Assembly (NCBI GenBank): GCA_028826165.1
Contig: JAPDFW010000066.1
Coordinates: forward strand, 162,001 to 226,000
DNA: 64,000 bases
Source of the DNA: Anaeramoeba ignava
Lineage: Eukaryota > Metamonada > Anaeramoebidae
Direction: 5' to 3'
Below, piece after piece: positions 33,797-43,437 of the stretch. A program made the position numbers and the translations under genes. The notes beneath the pieces were generated by a model. That model saw only the letters and a program-made list of their open reading frames with translations, was not told the DNA's origin and ran no database searches. Numbering within the stretch: the first letter of the stretch is position 1; the number at the start of each line of letters is the position of its first letter.

Positions 33797-34035
33797 GCAA
33801 AAAATAAGAAAAAAAACAAATTAAGAAAAAAAATTAAGAAAAAAAATAAAGAATTAGGGAATAAAATTTTTATTTTTTTTTTCAAATAAAATAGATTGGA
33901 AAAAAGAGATAGATGATTGAAAAAAAGAGATAGAAGAATTAGAAATAGAGATAGAAGAATTAAAAATAGAGATGAAAATTCTCAAAAAAAAAAGCTATGA
34001 ACAGGATTCGTTCTCTGAAAGGAATTGAACTAGCG

Positions 34036-34063
34036 AATTTTGAATTGTCTGTAATTCAAAATT
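34036..34063. repeat. 11-bp perfect hairpin near transposon right end
   Basis: AATTTTGAATT, loop GTCTGT, AATTCAAAATT. It lies between the transposase start and the right terminal repeat. It could be a subterminal structural signal; no tRNA fold extends from it. Confidence 0.5.
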
Positions 34064-34077
34064 ACAATGGAAAAAAA

Positions 34078-34099
34078 AAAAAAAATTTTATGAACAAGT
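34078..34099 (-). repeat. Right terminal inverted repeat
   Basis: TTTTATGAACAAGT preceded by an A run; reverse complement of the left end apart from one base. Confidence 0.75.
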
Positions 34100-34201
34100 C
34101 TAATAATTAAATAAATTTAATAAAGAAAATAAAAACAAAATTATTTTTTCGTTTTTTTCATTTTCATTTTTTTTAGTTTCATTTAAAAAAAATTATAAAA
34201 A

Positions 34202-35354
34202 ATGGATTATTATAAAAATAATTTTAAAAATAAAAGAGTTTATGTTACTGGACATTTAAATCCTGATGTTGATTCAATTATTTCAACTATTTTAATGGAA
34301 AAGTTATTAAAATGGTTGGGAATTGATGCAAAAGGAGGTTTGAAAACATAAAAAAAATAAAAAAATTCAAAACAATTTTTTTTGATGTTAAATTGAATTA
34401 ACAAATTTAATACTTAAAATAAATTAATAGTTAAATTAATGCCTTGCGATGAAATAACAACCAACGTTTGTTTTGAAAATAATTTGGATATTTATTTTAT
34501 TTTATTATATTTATTAAATTTTTAGGTAACTAAAGAAATAAGATGTCCAGAAGTTCCATTAATTAAATTAGAAGAATTAAAAAATCAAGATATTTTTTTG
34601 GTTGATCATACACATCCAATTAGTTCTATAGGCGAAAATTTTCCTGCAAACAGTTAAAAAATTTAATCCAAAAATTTAATATAAAAAATTTAATCAAAAA
34701 ATTTAATCCAAAAAAATAGTTGTTGGAATTATTGGACATAGCCCAGCATATCAAGCCGCAAAAGCACCTTTTGTTATAAATGGAAATGTTGGATGTGCAG
34801 CAAGACTTATTATTGACTTAATGGAGAAAGAGAAATATCCAGTAACTAATCAAGAATATTTATGGGCTTTATATGCTTTAGCAGTAGATACATGTTGCTT
34901 ATTAAAAATAAGTGTAACAAAAGAAGATATTGAATTAGCAAATAAATGGGAAAAAAAACTTGAAATTTCTCATCAATTTTTAAAAGAAAAAACTTTATTT
35001 GAATTCAATTCTAATGATAAAATTGAAAATTTAGCAAGAAATGGTTTTAAAAACTATTCATTTAGTGGAAAATATCGAGGATTTTCTTCTTATATTGAAA
35101 TGATTAATGTTAATGAAGAAAAAATGAAGAAAATTGAAGAAATCCAAAATTATATTGAAAAAAATAATGAAAGTGATCTTTGGGTTTTGATTGTTTATAA
35201 TTTTGCAGATCCAACAACTACTATTTATTATTACGGTCCTTTAGCAAAACATTTCTCAACAAAAACTTATAATTCTGTTGCTGATCGAGGAACTACAATT
35301 ATGCCTGAAATTAGAAAAAAAATAACAAATTTAGTTGAATCAAAACAAATTTAA
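34202..35354 (+). CDS. Family II (DHH) Mn-dependent inorganic pyrophosphatase, copy 3 (4 exons)
   Basis: Exons 34202-34337, 34431-34465, 34526-34652 and 34720-35354 have the same lengths and phases as copy 2 (310 aa). Exon 1 differs from copy 2 at a single residue (KWLG for KWLE). Differences cluster in exon 4: GHSPAYQAAKAP for the GHNPLNEVAKAP segment, ADRGTTIMPEI for VSRGITVIPEI. Metal-site motifs are kept (GHLNPDVDSI, LVDHTHP, DTCCLLKI, where DSCCLLKT has changed Ser to Thr). The 5' block TAATAATTAAATAAATTTAA through TTTTTTTAGTTTCATTT is shared with copy 2. Copies 2 and 3 are therefore a very recent duplication, with the transposon inserted between them. Confidence 0.86.
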
Positions 35355-35773
35355 TTTTCTTATTACAAAAAAGGAAAAATAAAAAAGATCTAAATCAAAA
35401 TTATTTTTTTTTTTTAATCAATTTTTTTTTTTTAATTTTTAATTTCCTTTTTCTTATTTCTGTTAAATCCCCCAGAATAAAAATAAATCTTTTATTAAAA
35501 ATTTAAAATAAATAAATAATAAAATAATTTTAATTAAATTTTTTAATTAAAAAAAAAAAACGTCTTTTTATTTAAAATAATAAAAAAAAAAATTTTTTTT
35601 GTTTTAATTCAAAAAGCAAAAAAAAAAATGAAAAAGAAAATTTACTTCATTTTTTTCTTTTATTAATTATCTTAATGTAATAATAAATTCCAACTAAAAT
35701 AATTAATAATTATTATTTATTATTCATTTTTTTATTTTTAATAATAATAATAATAACAATAATAGAATAAGAG
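35355..35773. other. Intergenic spacer upstream of Ca2+-ATPase
   Basis: 419 bp of A/T runs with one TAAATCCCCCAGAATAAA island (35464-35481) and an AATAATAATAATAA stretch just before the ATPase ATG. Probable promoter; no gene seen. Confidence 0.5.
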
Positions 35774-38700
35774 ATGGAAAAATCAAAGCTTGATTTTACA
35801 ATTTCAATTGAGACATTAATGAGTCTCAATTCGATTGGAGAGAAAAGGGAAGAAAAAGAAGAGCCAAAAGAAGGAGAAGAAAAAAAAGAACTAACTGAAG
35901 AAGAAAAGAAAGAACAAGCACAAAAACAACAATTAGCGTTATCAAAACTAAAAGAAATTGGAGGAGTAGAAAAGCTTGCGGAAAAATTGCACTCAAATTT
36001 GGAGGTAGGACTTCCGCAATGGGAGATCAAAGAAGGCTTCATCGACAGACAAGCTAAATACGGTTGCAACAGGTTTGCAGAGCCTCCACACAGCACATTT
36101 TTTGGGCTGTTCTTCGGCACTTTTAAGGATACAACTCTGATTATCCTTATGGTTTCTGCCGTTTTGTCACTGGTTCTTGGTCTTACACTTGGTGATCGTT
36201 CTTCAGACTGGATTGATGGTACTGCTATTTTGATTGCTGTCCTTATTGTCTCAAATGTAACTGCTATAAATGATTTCCAAAAAGAAAAACAATTCCGCAA
36301 GTTGAATAAAGTTAAAGAAGATATTCAAGTCAAAGTTATCCGTGAAGATCCTGAGCATTCTGGTGCTGGTGCTGAGCAAACCATTTCCTTCTTTGATATC
36401 AATGTTGGAGATATTATTGTTCTTTCAGTTGGTGATAAAGTTCCTGCTGATGGAATTTTGTTTTCAGCAAATGGTATTATTTATATTTATATTTGAAACC
36501 AAAAATATAAAAAAAATATAAAAAAATATAAAAAAATATAAAAAAATATAAAAAAAATTTGAATTTACATGAAATTTGGAATGAAATATAAAAAAAATTT
36601 GAATTTACATGAAATTCTCGTTTTCTTTCTTGTAAATAGAATTGGTCGTAAATGAATCAGAAATGACTGGTGAAGCTGATGATGTTCATAAAAGTGTTAA
36701 TCTCAAACCCCAAATGCTTTGCGGAACACAAGTAGTAGAAGGAGAAGGAAAAATGGTTGTAACAGGAATTGGTATTCATTCACAATGGGGAGATGCAAAG
36801 AAAAACTTCGAAAAACCACCTGATCCAACACCACTCCAAAACAAACTTGACAAAATGGCAGTTTTTATTGGAAAAGTTGGTCTTTATTCAGCCATTTTAA
36901 CATTTGTTGCTTTGTTTATCGGATGGATTGTTTGGGCAAGTAAGTTTTCTTTTTAATTGTTAAAAATCAAATCTCTTTTTTTTCTCTTAATAATTATTTA
37001 ATCTAAAAGTTCAACACAAAAGTTCGTTCTCACGAGATCGTTGGGAATTATTGGTCGAATATTTCATTATTGGTGTAACAATTGTTGTTGTTGCTGTTCC
37101 TGAAGGTCTTCCACTTGCTGTTACAATTTCACTTGCATATTCAATGAAAAAGATGATGAAAGATATGAATCTTGTGAGACATCTTTCATCATGTGAAACA
37201 ATGGGAAATGCAACAAGTAAATAATCAAAAAAAAAATAAATAATAATAATAATATTAATATTATTTATATTTATTATTTTTTTTCCAAAAATTAGACATT
37301 TGCTCAGATAAAACTGGAACATTAACTCAAAACTTGATGATTGCTAGTGAAGTTTATCTTCTTAATCACCATTACAAAGACGAATTCCCAAAACTGGATG
37401 ATCTCAACCCTGAATTTGTGCATTTACTGAATGAAGGAATTGCTGTTAATTCAAAAGCATTCTTCGAAAAAACAGATAAAGGAATCGAAAGAAACAGGAT
37501 CAAGAACAGAAATTGCACTTATGAAATTTGTTAGAGAATACGACTGCGATTATCAAGCAATCCGAAAAAGATATGAAAACAAACGACCCAAAATCTACAC
37601 ATTTTCAAGTGACAAAAAACGCTCAGGAGTAGTTATCGAAACAAATAATGGCTATCGACTTTATCTTAGTGGAGCAGGTGAAATTGTGTTGGGACTCTGC
37701 TCTTCTACTCTTGATGAAAACGGAAAAGTTGTGGAAATTGATGATGCAGAAAGAAAGAACTTGAATGATATTTTGGATGCAATGGCCTCAAATGGACTTC
37801 GAGCAATCACTTTAGCTTATCGAGACTTTGATGAACCTCAAGGAGATTGGTCGAATGAACACGATGTCCAATCAAATTTAACCTGTAAAAATAAAAAATT
37901 TCTTCAAAAAACAAAAGCATGAAAATGAAAAATCAAAAAAAATATTGGAAAAATTTTCCAAAAACATGAAAATTGAAAATTAATAATAATTTCTTTTTAG
38001 GTTATTGCATTATCGGAATCAAAGATCCAGTTCGACCAGAAGTTCCATATGCAGTTGATGAATGCCAAAAGGCAGGAATCTTTGTCAGAATGGTTACAGG
38101 AGATAACATTCTCACAGCAAAACACATTGCAAAAGAATGCGGAATCTTAAAAGACGACGGAGTAGCAATTGAAGGATATCAATGGCGAGACATGAGCGAA
38201 GAAGAGCAAATAGCACTTCTTCCAAAACTTCAAGTGCTTGCAAGATCATCACCCAAAGATAAATTAACACTTGTTAGCTTGCTAAGACAAAAAGGAGAAA
38301 TTGTAGGTGTAACTGGAGATGGAACAAACGATGCCCCCGCATTGAAGGAGGCAGATGTTGGACTTGCAATGGGAATCACTGGAACAGATGTTGCAAAAGA
38401 AGCAAGTGACATCATCATTTTGGATGACAATTTCAAGAGTATTGTGAACTCTGTGATGTGGGGAAGAAGCGTGTACGATAACATCAGAAAATTCCTTCAA
38501 TTCCAACTGACTGTCAACGTTGCTGCTCTTGTTGTTGCCTTCATCGGTGCACTTTCACAAAAGGGAACACCACTGAAAGCTATTCAACTTTTGTGGGTCA
38601 ACTTGATTATGGACACAATGGCTGCACTTGCCCTTGGTACTGAGCCTCCCACAAGAGAACTACTCAAGAGAAGACCCTATTCACGATACGAGAGCTTACT

Positions 38701-39358
38701 TTCAAATATCATGAAAAGAAATATTCTCGGTCAATCACTCTATCAACTAACTGTCTTGTTCGTGATTCTTTATGCAGGAGGAAAAATTTTTGGATACAAT
38801 ACTAAGAATGAAGACGAACAGACTCATCTTTACACCATTTTGTTCAATGCTTTTGTCTGGTGTCAAGTTTTTAACGAAATCAATTGCAGAAAAATCGCAG
38901 ATGAAAACAACGTGTTCAAACGAATGTTCAAAAATCCAATGTTCATCTTCATTGTTTCGATTACAATTGTTCTTCAAACTTTGATTGTCGAATTTGGTGG
39001 TGCATTTTTCTCAACAAAGAAATTGACTTGGGCTGAATGGCTTGTTTGCATTATCATTGGATCACTTTCAATTCCTGTTGGATTCTTGATTCGATTGATT
39101 CATGTTCCTCCTGATAAAGTTAAAATTCCTGCTAAAAAAGGTAAAGAAAAAGACACTGATAAAGAAAAACTTCTTGATTCAAAAAACGAAATTGATATCA
39201 ATAAAGATGATGATAAAGATATTGAATTGAATGACTTAAAGAAGGAAAAAGATAAAACTAGTGATTCTCAACAATTTGTTACTGAACCTTCTGATACTGC
39301 AAACACTGATGATTTTGTTACTGAAAACACAGACACAGAAAATAAGAAAACCAATTAA
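35774..39358 (+). CDS. P2B-type Ca2+-transporting ATPase (PMCA-like, 5 exons, one-base lesion)
   Basis: Exons 35774-36473, 36640-36939, 37010-37216, 37296-37884 and 38001-39358, all phase 1 joins, about 1,050 aa. Motifs in order: [15 protein letters not shown] (M1), [33 protein letters not shown] (TGE actuator), [20 protein letters not shown] (M4), [10 protein letters not shown] (phosphorylated Asp), [77 protein letters not shown] (M6). The C-tail is short and acidic with no obvious calmodulin site. In exon 4 the frame changes between [11 protein letters not shown] and [12 protein letters not shown]; removing one A from the A6 run at 37467-37472 restores it. It exports or sequesters Ca2+ at the plasma or vacuolar membrane. 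Its GC is higher than its neighbours. Confidence 0.9.
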
Positions 39359-39807
39359 TTCAATTTCAATTTCAATTCATTTCAAATTTCAAATTTCAAA
39401 TTTCAAATTTCAAATTTAATTCTATTTTTTTTTTTAGTAACTCAAACTTTTTTTTTTCTTTTCTTTCTTTCTTTCTTTCCAAAAAAAAAGGAATTCAAAA
39501 TTCTTTAAAGGAAAGATTCCAATTTTTTTTATCTTTTCTTTTCTTTCTTTTTTTTGCTTTTTTTTTTCCTTTTTTTAATAACAATAATAATCAAATAATA
39601 ATAAAAAGTTTTGAGTTAAAAAAAAACAAAAATTTTTTTTAAATTTAATTTTTTCATTTTTTTCTTTTTTTTTCCTTTTAATTAAATTAATTAAAAAGTA
39701 AAAATTTTTTTAATTCTTTACTTTTCCTTTTTTTAAATTAAGAAAAAATCTAAAATAAAAAAAAAAAATAAAAATCTAAAATCATTTAAAACTAAATTTA
39801 GTTAAAA
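39359..39807. other. Intergenic spacer, polypyrimidine-rich
   Basis: CAATTTCAAATTTCAAATTT repeats right after the ATPase stop, then TTTCTTTCTTTC and long A/T runs. No gene or structured RNA seen. Confidence 0.55.
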
Positions 39808-42612
39808 ATGGCAGATAAAATTATGAGAGAAAGTTCCAAAGATGATCTTTTTAGTTTAACAACAACACTTAAAGAAAAAGAAACTGATACAAAAACAAAA
39901 ATTGATAAGAAATCATTTTCTGGAAGAATTTTTCAATTAATGAACAATGCTGCTTATTCCTTTTTGCTTGTTTGTGCTTATGGTGAATTGTTTCCTGAAA
40001 GAGATCTTGTTGTTGCTCATTCTTTTGGAGACGGTTATTTTTGTCATGATTATGATGAAAGTTTTGCAATTACTCAAGAAATGATTGATAAATTAAAAGC
40101 AAAAATGAAGGAATTTATTGATTCTGATGATGAATTAGAATGTAATTTTTTTTTTTTAAAATCCAATTCAATTTAAAATCTAAATTAAAATTAAATTTAA
40201 AATTCAATTTAAAATCTAAATTCAATTTAAAATCTAAATTCAATTTAAAATCTAAATTAAATTTAAAATCTAAATTAAATTCAATTTAAAATCTAAATTA
40301 AATTCAATTTAAAATCTAAATTAAATTCAATTTAAAATCTAAATTAAATTCAATTTAAAATCTAAATTAAATTCAATTTAAAATCTAAATTAAATTCAAT
40401 TTAAAATCTAAAATTAAATTCAATTTAAAAATCTAAATTAAATTCAATTTAAAATCTAAATTAAATTCAATTTAAAATCTAAATTAAATTCAATTTAAAA
40501 TCTAAATTAAATTTAAAATCTAAATTCAATTTAAAATCTAAATAAAATTCAATTTAAAATCTAAATTCAATTTAAAATTCAATTTAAAATCTAAATTCAA
40601 TTTAAAATCTAAATAAAATTCAAATTAAAATCTAAATTCAATTTAAAATTCAATTTAAAAATTAAAATTAAAATCTAAATTAAAATCTAAATTAAAATCT
40701 AAATTAAAATCTAAATTAAAATTAAAATCTAAATTCAATTTAAAATCTAAATTAAAATCTAAATCTAAATTCAATTTAAAATCTAAATAAAATTCAATTT
40801 AAAATCTAAATAAAATTCAATTTAAAATCTAAATTAAATTTAAAATCTAAATTAAAATTCAATTTAAAATCTAAATTAAATTTAAAATCTAAATTAAAAT
40901 TCAATTTAAAATCTAAAATTAAATTTAAAATCTAAATTAAAATTCAAATTTAAAATCTAAATTAAATTTAAAATCTAAATTAAAATTCAATTTAAAATCT
41001 AAATTAAATTTAAAATCTAAATTAAAATTCAATTTAAAATCTAAATTAAATTTAAAATCTAAATTAAAATTCAATTTAAAATCTAAATTAAATTTAAAAT
41101 CTAAATTAAAATTCAATTTAAAATCTAAATTAAATTTAAAAACAGGTTCAAGTATGGAAAGAGAAACTTTAGTTAAATATTTCCAAAAAAAAAATTTTGA
41201 AGAAAAAATTCAAATTCTTAAAGCTTGGAGAGTAGATAATGTTCCAATAATCAAATTTAGAAATTTTATTGATTATCGAATAGAAAAAATCCAAAATGAT
41301 AAGAAGTATTTGCAAGTTTTTGACTTGGTAAATTAAAATTAAAATTTAAATTATTATTAAAATTAAAATTAAAATTTAAATTATTATTAAAATTAAAATT
41401 AAAATTAAAATTATTATTAAAATTAAAATTAAAATTAAAATTAAAAATTAAAATTAAAATTATTATTAAAATTAAAATTAAAATTAAAAATTAAAATTAA
41501 AATTAAAATCAAAATTAAAATTAAAATTAAAATAAAAATTATTAAAATTAAAATTAAAATTTCAAAAAAAAAAGTTAAAATTCCATTACGGTGTTTTATT
41601 AAGATTTCCAACCTTAACAAATCCAGATGAACTATTGGAGTTCCGAGATCGACCAATAATGTGGGAATTAATTCAAGAACACAAATCATGGGGATCTATT
41701 ATAAATTGTAGTTATATTGGAGATATAAACAAAATGATTTTCACGAAAGAAATTGAAAGTTTAAAATGGGTTGCTGAAGGATTACACGACAAAAAAATCG
41801 GGTTTATCGCAGATGAGCTTATCAAGGGATTCCCACAGAAGAGAATAGTAACGATAGCTGGGCCTTCAAGCAGCGGGAAGACTACATTTGCGAAACGTCT
41901 TGCGATCCACATTCGAGTGAATGGATACACAACAAAAGTTATTTCAATGGATGACTATTTTTTGGATCGGGAAGAAATGATCGAAGACGAAAACGGAGTC
42001 AAGGACTTTGAATCCATTCTTGCATTAAACTTGAAGCTTTTAGTCGAGCGTCTTGGAAAGCTTGTTAAAGGCGAAAAAGTACCAGAAAGAAAATTCAATT
42101 TTCATCTTGGAAAAGGAGAAGATAATTTCAGTAAGCAAATCCAATTGAATCCAAGAGACTTTATTATTCTGGAGGGAATTCATGGGCTCAATCCCGCTTT
42201 TACTGAGATGGTTGGGTTAGATAAGATATCTCGTATTTATGTCAGTGCATTAACACAATTGAATGTTGACCGTCACCATCGTATTTCCACTTCTGACAAC
42301 AGACTTCTCAGGAGAATGATTAGAGATTATCAATACAGAGGATGGTCTCCTACTGATACCACCGCAATGTGGTCAAAAGTCCGTGAGGGAGAGGAAAAAT
42401 ATATCTTCCCTTTCCAGGAAATGAGTGATTATATGTTTAATTCTGCTTTGATTTATGAATTGCCTGTTCTTGCTACTTATTTAAAACCTTTGTTGGCTGA
42501 AATTGGTGGTGAAAGGGATATTGAGGAAGAAGCTGGAAGGTTGTTAAGATTTTTATCTTTTTTCTATCATTTTCCTGGTGATCGTGTTCCTGGAGTTTCA
42601 ATTATTCGGTAA
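39808..42612 (+). CDS. Uridine kinase / phosphoribulokinase-like protein with ThrRS-like N-terminal domain (3 exons)
   Basis: Exons 39808-40141, 41146-41327 and 41575-42612 in phases 1 and 0 give 517 aa. The N-terminal part (NNAAYSFLLVCAYGELFPER, HSFGDGYFCHDYDE, ITQEMIDKLKAKMKEFIDSD) resembles the second additional (editing-like) domain of threonyl-tRNA synthetase. The C-terminal part is a P-loop kinase: VTIAGPSSSGKTTFAKRLAI (Walker A), SMDDYFLDREE, RKFNFHLGKGED, FIILEGIHGLNPAF, RHHRISTSDNRLLRRMIRDY. This fused layout is known from bacterial and some protist uridine kinases of about 550 aa. It would phosphorylate uridine/cytidine for pyrimidine salvage. Two introns are repeat arrays, one of which splits the N-terminal domain. 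Confidence 0.85.
40142..41145 (+). repeat. Uridine kinase intron 1: AAATCTAAATTAAATTCAATTT array
   Basis: The 1,004 bp intron has donor T|GTAATT and acceptor AAACAG. A 22-23 bp unit (TTTAAAATCTAAATTAAATTCAA) and a shorter variant alternate. Blocks of identical order suggest recent expansion. Confidence 0.88.
41328..41574 (+). repeat. Uridine kinase intron 2: AAAATTAAAATTATTATT array
   Basis: The 247 bp intron runs from TTG|GTAAATTAAAATT to AAAAAAG. (AAAATT)n with AATTATTATT interruptions starts right at the donor. Confidence 0.85.
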
Positions 42613-43437
42613 TTTGAAATAAATATAAAATATCAAATATAAATATAAATATTAAATATTAAATAATAAATAATAAATATAAATATTTAATATTAAATAA
42701 TAAATATCAAATATAAAAATAATAAATAAATAATAAATAATAAAAATTAAATTAAATAAATATAAATATAAATAAATAAATATATAAATATAAATATTAA
42801 ATATAAATATAAAAATATCAAAAATAAAAAAAAATATTAAATAAATAACAAAAATAATATCAAAATCAAATCAAATATAAAATATCAAAATATAAATATA
42901 AATATCAAATATTAAATATAAAAATATAATAAATATTAAATAATAAATATTAAATAATAAATATAAATATAAATATATTAAATATTCAAATATATTAAAA
43001 TCAAAATATTAAATATTAAATATCAAATAATAAATATTAAATATAAATATTAAATATCAAATATTAAATATTAAATATTAAATATTAAATATTAAATATT
43101 AAATATAAATATAAATATCAAATATTAAATATAAATATTAAATATAAATAATAAATATAAATATAAATATTAAATATAAAATATTAAATATTAATTTTTT
43201 ACTTCTTCTTCTTATTTTATTAGGGAATTTATCGGAAATAGTGATTTCAGATACTAATTCTTTTAATCAAAAAAAAATCACAAAAAAAAATCACTTTTCC
43301 CTTTTTTTTTTCTTTTTTATAAAATTGATTTTTCTTCTTTCTTTTTTGAATCAATGAAATCCCAAAAAAAAAATAATAATTTTTTCTTAATTTTAATTTT
43401 CATTTTTTTTCATTTTTTTTTTTAAATCCTTTTTGAA
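42613..43437. repeat. Intergenic AAATATTAAATAT / AATAAATAT tandem array and promoter region
   Basis: About 570 bp (42618-43190) of AAATATAAATATTAAATATC units follows the kinase stop. Unlike the other large arrays it is not inside an intron by my models. It is followed by GGGAATTTATCGGAAATAGT and T-rich DNA leading to ATG 43438. Confidence 0.7.

Larger units (their letters stand above)
29819..34099 (-). mobile_element. DDE transposon with inverted ends carrying a transposase and a ubiquitin protease
   Basis: The left end ACTTGTTCATAAGATTTTTTTT (29819-29840) is repeated in reverse complement at the right end (34078-34099) with one mismatch. Between them, both on the minus strand, lie the transposase (33796-32687) and a USP-type protease (32690-30142). 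The element separates pyrophosphatase copies 2 and 3, which are otherwise tandem. Sequence homologous to the upstream region of copy 2 resumes almost immediately after the right end (TAATAATTAAATAAATTTAA), so the boundary there is sharp. I could not define a target-site duplication: flanks are AAATC on the left and CTAAT on the right. Length is 4,281 bp. Confidence 0.75.

Noticed and set aside
34000-34075. tRNA-like hairpin near the transposon right end
   Set aside because: An 11-bp stem is present, but no matching D-arm, T-arm or acceptor stem could be paired.
30360-34099. Bacterial-style operon or bacterial transfer suggested by the ATGA overlap
   Set aside because: USP proteases are eukaryotic, base composition matches the surroundings, and the inverted ends explain the pairing as a mobile element.
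42613-43200. AAATATTAAATAT array as an intron of the uridine kinase
   Set aside because: The kinase ends in a stop with a complete domain before it, and no following exon in phase was found.
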